Assembly (NCBI RefSeq): GCF_045679555.1
Contig: NC_092091.1
Location: forward strand, 77,122,461 to 77,186,460
From: Salvelinus alpinus
Taxonomy: Eukaryota > Chordata > Actinopteri > Salmoniformes > Salmonidae
Reading direction: 5' to 3'
DNA: 64,000 bases
Positions 1 through 11,900 of the stretch are shown piece by piece. Under the pieces are notes generated by a model. The model ran no database searches. It had not been told where the DNA came from and saw only the letters and a program-made list of their open reading frames with translations. Position 1 is the stretch's first letter. Each line of letters begins with the position of its first letter. The translations under genes were made by a program, and so were the position numbers.

Positions 1-1457
1 GACAATAAATTTCACATGCTGTTGTGCAAATGGAATAGACAAAAGGTGGAAATTATAGGAAATTAGCAAGACACCCCCAAAAAAGGAGTGATTCTGCAGG
101 TGGTGACCACAGACCACTTCTCAGTTCCTATGCTTCCTGGCTGATGTTTTGGTCACTTTTGAATGCTGGCGGTGCTCTCACTAGTGGTAGCATGAGACGG
201 AGTCTACAACCCACACAAGTGGCTCAGGTAGTGCAGTTCATCCAGGATGGCACATCAATGCGAGCTGTGGCAAAAAGGTTTCCTGTGTCTGTCAGCGTAG
301 TGTCCAGAGCATGGAGGCGCTACCAGGAGACAGGCCAGTACATCAGGAGACGTGGAGGAGGCCGTAGGAGGGGCAACAACCCAGCAGCAGGACCGCTACC
401 TCCGCCTTTGTGCAAGGAGGTGCACTGCCAGAGCCCTGCAAAATGACCTCCAGCAGGCCACAAATGTGCATGTGTCTGCTCAAACGGTCAGAAACAGACT
501 CCATGAGGGTGGTATGAGGGCCCGACGTCCACAGGTGGGGGTTGTGCTTAAAGCCCAACACCGTGCAGGACGTTTGGCATTTGCTAGAGAACACCAAGAT
601 TGGCAAATTCACCACTGGTGCCCTGTGCTCTTCACAAATGAAAGCAGGTTCACACTGAGCACATGTGACAGACGTGACAGAGTCTGGAGACGCCGTGGCG
701 AACGTTCTGCTGCCTGCAACATCCTCCAGCATGACCGGTTTGGCGATGGGTCAGTCATGGTGTGGGGTGGCATTTCTTTGTGGGGCCGCACAGCCCTCCA
801 TGTGCTCGCCAGAGGTAGCCTGACTGCCATTAGGTACCGAGATGAGATCCTCAGACCCCTTGTGAGACCATATGCTGACACATGCACATTTGTGGCCTGC
901 TGGAGGTCATTTTGCAGGGCTCTGGCAGTGCACCTCCTTGCACAAAGGCGGAGGTAGCGGTCCTGCTGTTGGGTTGTTGCCCTCCTACGGCCTCCTCCAC
1001 GTCTCCTGATGTACTGGCCTGTCTCCTGGTAGCGCCTCCATGCTCTGGACACTACGCTGACAGACACAGCAAACCTTTTTGCCACAGCTCGCATTGATGT
1101 GCCATCCTGGATGAACTGCACTACCTGAGCCACTTGTGTGGGTTGTAGACTCCGTCTCATGCTACCACTAGAGTGAGAGCACCGCCAGCATTCAAAAGTG
1201 ACCAAAACATCAGCCAGGAAGCAAAGGAACTGAGAAGTGGTCTGTGATCACCACCTGCAGAATCACTCCTTTTTTGGGGGTGTCTTGCTAATTGCCTATA
1301 ATTTCCACCTTTTGTCTATTCCATTTGCACAACAGCATGTGAAATTTATTGTCAATCAGTGTTGCTTCCTAAGTGGACAGTTTGATTTCACAGAAGTGTG
1401 ATTGACTTGGAGTTACATTGTGTTGTTTAAGTGTTCCCTTTATTTTTTTGAGCAGTG
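1..1457 (+). mobile_element. Tc1-like DNA transposon, fold-back derivative (left tip outside window)
   Basis: A Tc1/mariner element whose right half is an inverted copy of its left half. Bases 1-476 pair with 877-1353 (base i with about 1354 minus i); a unique loop of about 400 bp lies between them. The right tip continues to 1457 and is followed by the TA target dinucleotide at 1458-1459. The left arm begins inside the element, so roughly the first 100 bp lie before the window. The loop is forward-oriented transposase sequence that stops near 876, where the inverted 5' end takes over, so the 3' half of a normal element is missing. The element abuts a 45-bp minisatellite and lies in a ctnnd1 intron. 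Confidence 0.9.
192..876 (+). pseudogene. Tc1-type transposase fragment, frameshifted and truncated
   Basis: The N-terminal part starts with [14 protein letters not shown] and reads as a paired-type helix-turn-helix domain. The frame then shifts near base 370, where the left arm has one extra G compared with its inverted copy, and continues as a DDE-domain fragment containing [15 protein letters not shown]. The first catalytic position of the family, usually in FTDES, is Asn here (LFTNESRF), and the part that should hold the second Asp and the Glu is absent because the inverted arm replaces it. It cannot encode active transposase. The reverse-strand frame from the right arm repeats the N-terminal domain. 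Confidence 0.85.
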
Positions 1458-1459
1458 TA

Positions 1460-1715
1460 TATACACCTGCAGCACCTCACCTTTAAGAACGACAAGGTAA
1501 TATATATACACCTGCAGCACCTCACCTTTAAGAACGACAAGGTAATATATATACACCTGCAGCACCTCACCTTTAAGAACGACAAGGTAATATATATACA
1601 CCTGCAGCACCTCACCTTTAAGAACGACAAGGTAATATATATACACCTGCAGCACCTGCGACCTATATATATATATATATATCTCACCTTTTTAAGAATG
1701 ACAAGGCAATATGTG
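1460..1715 (+). repeat. 45-bp minisatellite made of a ctnnd1 exon end plus donor site
   Basis: Four and a half copies of a 45-bp unit (cctgcag starts at 1466, 1511, 1556, 1601, 1646), then a decayed copy at 1681-1715. Each unit contains about 31 bases that translate as LQHLTFKNDK, followed directly by gtaatatata. Human p120-catenin has YLQHLCYRNDK immediately before VKTDV, and the first ctnnd1 exon in this window begins with VKTDV in phase 0, so the repeat is the end of the preceding exon with its donor. No copy has the rest of that exon, so these are duplicates; the functional exon probably lies left of the window. Confidence 0.8.
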
Positions 1716-2949
1716 ACTTGCTCTATGATAATCAGTCACATTGACCCCAAAACCATTTGGAGTTTTAGACAGTGCTGGAAAGAAGAGAATGGTATCTTTT
1801 GTAAGGAGGCCAACATGGTCTCTCTACTCCAAATATCCAACGAGTTGCATGTCATTACATGTTGAGTCCCCACACCATGTTTTTGAGAGAAACTAGGTCA
1901 AAGTTTGCAGTTCGTTTTAAGACCTTTATTCAAATAATGAATACGAAAACACAAAACATGAAATCCAGTAACATGTTCTTTCTCTCTCACACATACGCGC
2001 TACATATACATTCCATCTGGCTCTAACTATACCGACATAGTTGTTGCGTACACATGTATACGTGACCACATTTGTACACATACAAGCAACAGAATGTATT
2101 GGCTGCATTCACTTAATGTTCACACGTGCACATACATGACAGAGAAACACTTGGAAAGACTAAGGGTCACAACCATATGTGCAAAGACTACATGCGGCGT
2201 GCACGTGTTTGAACATGTACACACACACACACACACACGTGCACATCATGTAGTCCCTGCACATATTATGGTTGTGACACTTTGTCTTTCCAAGTCAGAT
2301 TCCATTCGGAGAGGCTTGGGAAGATAAATAATGAATCAGTTGCCATGTTAAATAATATATCTTATAATTTCATGTCACAGAGAATGTGTTTAGGCTATAT
2401 TCAAACACATTTTCCCTATGTCACACGATCCTGGGGACAGCACATGCAGATGTGCCCAAACGACCCTCTCACAAACCCAGGACCTGACACCCATGACAGT
2501 CACAACGAGTAAACTACCTCTGAATAGAGCTAAACAAGAGAACGGGATGGAGGGGGTGAGAGGTAATATGGGTCAGAGTAAGCTCTGGTCTCTCTAAGCA
2601 GCAACTAAAAGGAGAAACGTTAGACAATATGACCGCACGGCACCAGAGTACAGACTGACCATCTCTCTGTCTCTCTTGTTCATGTGGGCGTTGATTAGTC
2701 TTTGCCGCTGGTCCACTGGTTTGAGCTGTTCAACGTTCCATGCAAATATAAGTATCAAGATTTAGGAAAGCACTCACCATGATCACGCATCAAAGTTTTG
2801 CACTTGGGCCACACAGAAGGTCTGACATGTCGGCCTCTTAAATCCATCCCGGGCGCGGCATCGCGTGAACATCTGTCAAAATGTTGATGTAGTGGATGAG
2901 TCTCTGAGTGTCGTCGTAGGACGGCACCCGTCTGCTGGTAATACAACCA
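1716..2949. other. Intronic stretch without a recognisable gene
   Basis: Apart from the inverted repeat at 2149-2295 I see no exon, RNA gene or assignable element. Short open frames on both strands have no recognisable domain. Confidence 0.5.
2149..2295. repeat. Imperfect inverted repeat around a short CA run
   Basis: The left arm starts acttggaaagac (2149-2160) and the right arm ends gtctttccaagt (2284-2295). Inside, gtcacaacca pairs with tggttgtgac and gactacatg pairs with catgtagtc. A short CA microsatellite lies near the centre. It looks like a small fold-back MITE; a hairpin RNA is possible but unsupported. Confidence 0.6.
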
Positions 2950-3144
2950 CCACACTGCTTCTTCAACCACCACACCGCTTCTTCAACCACCACACCGCTT
3001 CTTCAACCACCACACCGCTTCTTCAACCACCACACCGCTTCTTCAACCACCACACCGCTTCTTCAACCACCACACCGCTTCTTCAACCACCACACCGCTT
3101 CTTCAACCACCACACCGCTTCTTCAACCACCACACCGCTTCTTC
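2950..3144. repeat. 20-bp minisatellite, about 10 copies
   Basis: Tandem unit cttcttcaaccaccacaccg, nearly perfect, within the first visible ctnnd1 intron. Open frames across it come from the simple sequence. Confidence 0.9.
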
Positions 3145-3737
3145 CTTGGAGCCACACCGTGTTCCTTCTAGAACCTTATCACTGCAGTCAGCTTGTCTGT
3201 AGAAATTCTGAAACCAGAAAGTCAATTATTTAAAAGTGCTGAACAGTCATTCTGAAAAGCACTTTTTCTCTCCTGGCTAAATACCAGGAGGTTTGAAAAG
3301 ACAGGCTGAGTGGGCGTGGAGCTTATATTCATGAGCTCGCCTTGACTGACAGCTCTTTGAAAAGCCTTTGTCAAGCAACTTGGATGCAGTGTTGCAGTAA
3401 AATCACCTCAAGCAAATGTGGTGAAACACAAAGAACCTCAAACAATGTTGCATCAATTATGGAATTGCATTAATTATATATTTCTATATATTTTATATAC
3501 ATCTCCCGTTTAGAATGTATTTGATGTGGTTCACGGCAGCACTGACACGTGTTGACTTGACAACTGCGTATGAGTTTTGAAAGAGACCCCCTCTTTGTTC
3601 CATGCTGACTGAAGACCCAGCTAGCCAGTATCTAGCGAACACCAGACACAGATGAAAGGGGAAACGCATAAGTATCTTTGCCATAGATGAATAGGGTAAA
3701 CTCTAATTATATTTGCTGAAAACCTACAGTCACATTT
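3145..3737. other. Intronic stretch, nothing recognised
   Basis: Moderately AT-rich sequence between two minisatellites with no exon, element or motif that I can support. Confidence 0.4.
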
Positions 3738-4301
3738 TGGCCCCAGTAGAGTAGCCATGGCCCCAGTAGAGTAGCCATGGCCCCAGTAGAGTAGCCATGG
3801 CCCCAGTAGAGTAGCCATGGCCCCAGTAGAGTAGCCATGGCCCCAGTAGAGTAGCCATGGCCCCAGTAGAGTAGCCATGGCCCCAGTAGAGTAGCCATGG
3901 CCCCAGTAGAGTAGCCATGGCCCCAGTAGAGTAGCCATGGCCCCAGTAGAGTAGCCATGGCCCCAGTAGAGTAGCCATGGCCCCAGTAGAGTAGCCATGG
4001 CCCCAGTAGAGTAGCCATGGCCCCAGTAGAGTAGCCATGGCCCCAGTAGAGTAGCCATGGCCCCAGTAGAGTAGCCATGGCCCCAGTAGAGTAGCCATGG
4101 CCCCAGTAGAGTAGCCATGGCCCCAGTAGAGTAGCCATGGCCCCAGTAGAGTAGCCATGGCCCCAGTAGAGTAGCCATGGCCCCAGTAGAGTAGCCATGG
4201 CCCCAGTAGAGTAGCCATGGCCCCAGTAGAGTAGCCATGGCCCCAGTAGAGTAGCCATGGCCCCAGTAGAGTAGCCATGGCCCCAGTAGAGTAGCCATGG
4301 C
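3738..4301. repeat. 20-bp minisatellite, about 28 essentially identical copies
   Basis: Unit ccccagtagagtagccatgg, repeated with no visible variation until the last copy, where cccc becomes cacc. The homogeneity implies very recent expansion or recent homogenisation. Open frames on the minus strand are by-products of the repeat. Confidence 0.95.
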
Positions 4302-5342
4302 ACCAGAGATCTTGACAATGAGCACTAGATGTTTTTCATCAGAAAAGACGAATAGCAATAAATAATTATTTAAGTCCGTCAATGTCATAATCTATTCTAG
4401 TCGATACATTTAAAACTGATATCAACACACACACAAATGACACAACCTGCACTCATTGAAATGCATGCGTGAACACACACACACACTTTTATTAGTATTG
4501 TAAATGGGTCATGTTTGATATTAAGATATTTGGTTACTGTAGATGGCCATTTCATGTATTTATGTAACCTGTCTTGGACAAATATAAACACACACACATG
4601 TTTATTATTTCTCTTTTTTCCCCTCTCTGCATTGTTGGGAAGGGCCGTAAGCAGGTCACTGTTAGTCTACATCTGTTTACCTGTAACGTGTACGCTAATA
4701 ATCAGGAAGCAGGTTCAGGGAGGGAATTTAATAAATAAATCAACATGGAACAAAACAAGAAACACAAGTAGTGTACAGACATGGAACGTATAAACAGAAA
4801 CAATAACGCCTGGGGAATGAACCAAAGGGAGTGACGGATGTATTAGAGGTAATCAAGAAGGTGATGGAGTCCAGGTGAGTATCATGAAGCGCAGGTGCGC
4901 GTAACGATGGTGTCTGGTGTGTGTAATGATGAGTACACTGGTGACAATGAGCGCCAGAGAGGAGGAGCGCGAGTAGACGTAACATTAGCCCAATCATGTG
5001 ACTAATAAACATTTATTCTATTTGACAAATACATTCCCCACTTCTCATGGTCAGTCACTCCCTCAACTACAAACACACACACAGGTCCCATAAGTTACTA
5101 GCTACATAGAAATCTAGGTTGCATGGGCAGAACATCCCCCACTTCTCTCTCTCCCATGCCACACATTCACTCTCACTCACGCGCACACACATACACACAC
5201 ACTTGGCTTTAATACACACAAGGTAATATATACACCTGTAGCACCCACCTCACCTTTAAGAATGACACGGTCATATCTTTATCTATACACACTTCCTTTA
5301 TATACACAAATGGTACCTGCAGCACGTCACCTTCACACCCAC
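4302..5342. other. Intronic stretch with repeat fragments
   Basis: Contains CA runs and a fragment at about 4603-4690 (ctctctgcattgttgggaag) that matches the 3' tail of the element at 5343-5602. The stretch 4690-5000 reads like dispersed repeat DNA of a type I cannot name. No exon is evident. Confidence 0.45.
5221..5275 (+). repeat. Decayed orphan copy of the ctnnd1 exon end plus donor
   Basis: Reads aaggtaatatatacacctg followed by cacctcacctttaagaatga, clearly the same unit as the 45-bp array at 1460-1715 but diverged and about 3.5 kb away in the same intron. It has lost the donor (acacggtcat where acaaggtaat is expected). Confidence 0.65.
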
Positions 5343-5602
5343 AGCTTTACAGCCCCTTGCATATCTATCTCAATTACCTCGTACCCCTGCACATCCACTC
5401 TGTACTGGTACCCCGTGTATATAGCCAAGTTATCATTACTCATTATGTATTTATATACTTTTGTTATTAAGTGTTATTACTTGTCTATAATTTTTTCTAT
5501 TTTCTTTCTCTCTGCATTGTTGAAGGGCCCGTAAGTAAGCATTTCACTGTTAGTCCACACTTGTTGTTTACGAAGCGTGTGACAAATAAAATTAGATTTG
5601 AT
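5343..5602 (+). mobile_element. LINE 3'-end fragment
   Basis: Sequence running from the cttgcatatctatctc region through ctctctgcattgttgaaggg to the tail gtgacaaataaaattagatt. I recognise this as the 3' end of a dispersed teleost non-LTR element. The reverse complement of the same type of tail is seen at about 21058 (end of the full LINE) and 32036. It is 5' truncated, as usual for target-primed retrotransposition. Confidence 0.6.
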
Positions 5603-5921
5603 TACCCACACACCCTTTATCTAGTCATAAACACAGGCATGATGCGGGCTACCTAGCTACTGTCTTTCATGTCAGAATGAGAGCCACACACAACCACTAA
5701 CACCTCTCCCTCCTTCCCTCTACCTCCGTTCCCTCTACCTCCGTTCCCTCCCTTCTCTCTCCCTCGTTCCCTCCCTTCTCTCTCCCTCGTCCCCTCCCTT
5801 CTCGTTCCCTCCCTTCTCTCTCCCTCGTTCCCTCCCTTATCTCTCCCTCGTCCCCTCCCTTCTCTCTCCCTCGTCTCCTCCCTTCTCTCTCCCTCGTCTC
5901 CTCCCTTCTCGTCCCCTCCAG

Positions 5922-8900
5922 GTGAAGACAGATGTCCGTCGTATGAAAGGTATCCCATCCCTGGTGTCCATGTTAGACAACCCTAAGAAGGAGGTCCACC
6001 ACGCCGCCTGCGGAGCGCTCAAAAACATCTCTTACGGACGAGACGCTGACAATAAGATCGCCATCAAGAACTGTGATGGAGTACCGGCCCTGGTCAGACT
6101 GCTGAGGAAGACCAGAGACCAGGACCTGACTGATACTATCACAGGTAATACTACTGCGGTTACGACTAGTGTACTACTGCTGTTACTACTAGTGTACTAC
6201 TGCTGTTACTACTAGTGTACTACTGCTGTTACTACTAGTGTACTACTGCTGTTACTACTAGTGTACTACTGCTGTTACTACTAGTGTACTACTGCTGTTA
6301 CTACTAGTGTACTACTGCTGTTACGACTAGTGTACTACTGCGGTTACGACTAGTGTACTACTGCGGTTACGACTAGTGTACTACTGCGGTTACGACTAGT
6401 GTACTACTGCGGTTACGACTAGTGTACTACTGCGGTTACGACTAGTGTACTACTGCGGTTACGACTAGTGTACTACTGCGGTTACGACTAGTGTACTACT
6501 GCGGTTACGACTAGTGTACTACTGCGGTTACGACTAGTGTACTACTGCGGTTACGACTGATGGTACTACTGCGGTTACGACTGATGGTACTACTGCGGTT
6601 ACGACTGATGGTACTACTGCGGTTACGACTGATGGTACTACTAGTGTACTACTGCGGTAAGTGGGAAACGGTAGTGTGTGGTGATGATGATGATCCGTCA
6701 CCCTCTTCCTCAGGCACGCTGTGGAACCTGTCGTCTCACGACTCAGTGAAGATGGAGATCGTTGACCACGCCCTGCACGCCCTCTCAGACGAGGTGATGG
6801 TAGCTCACTCGGGCTGGGAGAGAGGGAACGAGGCAGGAGGAGAGGAGAACCTCAAACCACGACACCTGGAGTGGGAGACGTCCCTCACCAACACAGCTGG
6901 CTGCCTGAGGTACGGAGAGGGAGCGAGAGAGAGAGAGAGGGATGGATTGTACAGGGAGAGGAAAAAGAGGAGGGTGATATGGCCATAATATCATATCACA
7001 ATATGTTTCTCATTTTTTACGGTATTTTAAAGTTTCTGAATAATAAAAGTTGTAAATATGTTTTATGCTTCAACATTGACTGTAGAATTGCAACAAATGA
7101 ATTCTTAATGATTTTATTGGTCTTTTTCCATTCTGATGGTTTTATACTCAACCAAGCTAGGACCAAACTGACTGTGATGTCGTCCAATTTGTCAAACTTT
7201 TCATTTAACTTAGCGCTGTATCAAAATATCATGATAGACCGTATTGTAAAAATACATACCAGTATTGAAGATGTATCAGCCTGCCCTAAAACAGTCATGT
7301 ATAGTCCATGAGTGACTGGTCTTGCAGTGCTGTGTGTGTGTATGTGCATGTCTGTTGGTCTTGCAGTGCTGTGTGTGTATGTACATGTCTGTACAGGTGT
7401 GCCTGAGGAATTCCCAGAAGGTAGGGCAGAGTGGGAATGTGCTGTGTTCTCCAGTGGGTGTGTCTGTCTCTGTTAAAGGCAGGCTACAACACAATGACTT
7501 GCCCAGTAACCTAATCTACGATCTCACTGTCTCCTCACTAGACTGGAGTTTAACAAACACAGGTTGCGTCCTAAATGGTCCCCTATCCCCTATATGGGCA
7601 TCCCTAACATTAGTGCACCACATAGAGAATAGGGTGCTTTTTGGGACGTGACCACACTCTTTCAGTCTCTGAAAGCAACACACTGACATAGGACCACTCA
7701 GTGTTTACCTACTAATGGTTGTGTTGTGTGCTGGAATCCTATTGTGGCCATTGATTGTAGCCACTCTCATTCCTCTCTCCCTCACTCCCTCTCTCTCTGC
7801 CCATTTTATTCTGTCCCCCTCTGTTTCTGTATTGCTTGTTGTTTTTGCTTTCTCACACACCCCTTCTCTCCCTCTCCTCCCCCCTCTCTCTCCCGCACTC
7901 TCTAAAACAGGAACGTGAGCTCAGAGCGCAGTGAGGCCAGGAGGAAGCTGAGAGAGTGCACAGGATTGGTCGACTCGCTCATGTACATCGTCCAATCACA
8001 GATCAACCTGAAAGACGTGGACAACAAGGTGTGGCCCAAGGCTGTTTTTCTTCCGATCCTGAACTTTGATTGTGTGTCCGCATGTATTTTAATCCTGTTC
8101 TCCTTTTCCTTCCTCTTATCCCTTTCTCTCTCTCGCCCTCCCTCACCCTCTCTCTTTCCCTCCCACACCCTCTCTCTTTCCCTCCCACACCCTCTCTCTC
8201 TGTCTCCAGCTGATAGAGAACAGTATGTGTCTGCTGAGGAATCTGTCCTATCAGGTACTGTTGTAGTTGATATTGTTCTCCTTTCTGTTTCTTTCTACAG
8301 TGTTTCATCCTGCCTTTTTAGTAATGTGTTGTGACCTTTTGAATTGTACTTTAAAGAGATTCTCTGGTACTTCTGTAGACTTTTTAGCCTGTAGTTCTTA
8401 GTGTCGCATGGTATACCCAAACTTCTGTACTTTTTCCAATACCAGCTCATGACAAAGGGTTCGGTACTCGATAAAAATAATATGTTTGGTGCTTCTGTCA
8501 AATGAGTGTCACGTCGTCTACTGATTGAGAGAGGATCGCGTTTGTTTATCAGCGCAGCCGAGGTCCCCTTATGGCGTGAGAGTCCGGTACCTGCTCCACT
8601 TCCCCATGGCTAGCACTAGCCTGTCCTGGGGAAACACTGCATCACCATGGCTAGCACTAGCCTGTCCTGGGGAAACACTGCATCACCATGGCTAGCACTA
8701 GCCTGTCCTGGGGAAACACTGCATCACTGGGAGGCTGGGCTGCATCACCATGGCTAGCACTAGCCTGTCCTGGGGAAACACTGTATCACTGGGAGGCTGC
8801 ATCAACATGGCTAGCACTAGCCTGTCCTGGGGAAACACTGCATCACTGGGAGGCTGCATCACCATGGCTAGCACTAGCCTGTCCTGGGGAAACACTGCAT

Positions 8901-11900
8901 CACTGGGAGGCTGCATCAACATGGCTAGCACTAGCCTGTCCTGGGGAAACGGCTGCATCACCATGTTGCACAGAAGTTAACACTTGAATAAAGCAACACG
9001 GCATGTAGAAACTGTTAATCGCAAAACAATGTCCATTACAGACTAGAACACTTTACAGTGCAAGAAGATACCGGTAGCTTCCAGCTTTGTAGGCTAGTTT
9101 TCCTTGCTAACTTACAGCTGAAGCTAACGTCAATTCACTACCTTAGTACCTTGTTTGTGATAACATGCCTTGAACAAAATCGGACATTTAAAATGTAATG
9201 ATATTGAACTCGAAGATGTGTCTGGATCAGGTGCCATGGTATCGTTTTTTTGCCACAGTATCGTTTTGGTACAGTATTGTTTTGGTACAGTATCGAGTGT
9301 TGTGATACTTAACCTGGTATCTGTATCGAAGTTTAAATTCTGGCATCGTGACAACACTGTTCACAGTTCTGAAAGTAGCGCCAGCGAGCCACAAGTGGTC
9401 CCTGAAAATTGCATACTACGTCACATATGTATAGATATGTGCACAACGTCAGTGCTCTTGCTAGCTGTCACTCAAATTGCGAGGGGCTGAAGCTCATTGG
9501 CTAGAACTTGAAATCCTAGTGGGCTGACCCACATGGGGGACAATGTAGGGATAATGGCGCAGTATAGTTCCCAGAAAAAGTTACTTTCAAACTATGGATT
9601 TCGTGGCTAATTGAGTTAAGACAGTAATTCTGCTCCTAGATTCTGAATGTATGAACAACATGTTGACACATCAGCCCAAAGCCGGAGGGGTAAAGAAAAT
9701 ACTTAGTAGGCACCAAAGTTTCGCAGCATGTGTTTAAATAAGCAATATTATACTATATGATTGTAAACTTGACTTGACCTTAGGTTCACCGGGAGGTGCC
9801 GGGCGCTGAGCGCTACCAGGAAGCCATGTCCCTCAACCAGGGCCCCGCCCCCTCCACTGGAAAGACCAACCGCTTCAGCTCCCGCAGGGGCAAAGGTCAG
9901 TGTGTGGGTGCCTGTCTGTCTTGCCTGTCTGAGAGTGTTTATATTATCTGTCTGTGGAAGGAAGGCAGATGGAGAGTGATGCAATTGTTGACTTTAGTGT
10001 GTGTGAGTGTACACAGTATAGTGACAGTGTAGCAGGAAAGAGAGACAGCAGAGAACCAGTGGTTGGCCTGGGATGTTGAATGCTATTTACCCCCATCCTA
10101 AAGAATGTTCAGTATCACTCCTTAATGTCTGTGTGTCTGATGTCTGTGTGATGGAAATGATTTGTTTCTCTATTTGTGAACAGACATTTTATTTTTGATG
10201 GTTTGTCTTTGTGCTGGCGTGCATGTTGGTGTGTTTTTGCTGCGATAGTTTCTAATCTAATCCTACATTTGATCTATGCTGGTGCTTTGGTGGGAGGAGG
10301 TGTCTTGGTGGCTGGGTCACTGCTGCTGTTCTCGCTTGACTCAAATCATCCTCTCTCCTATCATTTATTCCTCCCTCATTCTGCTGTCCTTCTGTCTGCT
10401 GTGGAACAGATGACTGGTGTTCTAAAGGTAAGCTCTGACTCTCTGACCTCTGCTTGTCTGCTGGTTAGAGCATTAATTAGGACTGGCTAATGATGTCAGT
10501 CTCCTAACTCTATGCATGCATTGTCATGCTCTCTGCCGTCTCCTAGAGGACGGTGTGTGTAAGAGAGGCAGTGTGCAGCATGTGTGTAAGAGAGGCAGTG
10601 TGCAGCAGAGCACCATAGCGGGCAGGGGGTTCTGGAGCACCATAGCGGGCAGGGGGTTCTGGAGCACCATAGCGGGCAGGGGGTTCTGGAGCACCATAGC
10701 GGGCAGAGGGTTCTGGAGCACCATAGCGGGCAGGGGGTTCTAGAGCACCATATCGGGCAGAGGGTTCTAGAGCACCATAGCGGGCAGGGGGTTCTGGAGC
10801 ACCATAGCGGGCAGAGGGTTCTAGAGCACCATAGCGGGCAGAGGGTTCTGGAGCACCATAGCGGGCAGAGGGTTCTAGAGCACCATAGCGGGCAGAGGGT
10901 TCTGGAGCACCATAGCGGGCAGAGGGTTCTGGAGCACCATAGCGGGCAGGGGGTTCTAGAGCACCATAGCGGGCAGAGGGTTCTAGAGCACCATAGCGGG
11001 CAGGGGGTTCTAGAGCACCATAGCGGGCAGGGGGTTCTGGAGCACCATAGCGGGCAGGGGGTTCTGGAGCACCATAGCGGGCAGGGGGTTCTGGAGCACC
11101 ATAGCGGGCAGGGGGTTCTGGAGCACCATAGCGGGCAGAGGGTTCTGGAGCACCATAGCGGGCAGAGGGTTCTGGAGCACCATAGCGGGCAGAGGGTTCT
11201 GGAGCACCTTAGCGGGCAGAGGGTTCTGGAGCACCTTAGCGGGCAGAGGGTTCTGGAGCACCATAGCGGGCAGAGGGTTCTGGAGCACCATAGCGGGCAG
11301 AGGGTTCTGGAGCACCATAACGGGCAGGGGGTTCTAGAGCACTGTAGTGTGGGCAGGGGGTTCTAGAGCACTGTAGTGTGGGCAGGGGGTTCTAGAGCAC
11401 CATAGCGGGCAGGGGGTTCTAGAGCACCGTAGTGTGGGCAGGGGGTTCTAGAGCACCGCAGTGTGGGCAGGGGGTTATTGAGTGTTCTGTGCGTCTGTTT
11501 CTGAGTGTTCTGATGTTCTGTTGCAGGGAGAAATGAGGACGGAGCCGATATGATTGACATTCCAAAGAGGACTACACCTGCCAAAGGTAACACAGTATAA
11601 AGTGGCATCATGTAGACTGGAATATGTTTCTCCTGTCCACTCCTCTGTTGTACTGATCTGAAAGAAGTGACCAGGTGAAGCTAAGCCAGCCTAATGACCT
11701 GCCATCCGAGCTCTATGAGGAGGCCCGAGTTTCTAACTTGGAATTCCAAGTTGGATGACCGTTCAAAGTGACCCCCCCCCCGAGCTCCCAGTTCTCTTGA
11801 ACTCCCTGAAGTCTGAGATTTCTGAATGCAGCAACAGTGCAGGTGTAAATGAGAAGACAAGGAGACGTGTCTACATGTTTCTAACACCTCTCCCTCCGTG

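Noticed and set aside
1460-1660. One of the 45-bp units as the functional ctnnd1 exon
   Set aside because: All units begin at the same internal point, after TA-rich spacer, and none has an acceptor or the upstream part of the exon.
3621-4388. Minus-strand 255-codon frame
   Set aside because: Translation of the 20-bp array (repeats of HGYSTGAMATLLGPWLLYWG) and its flanks.
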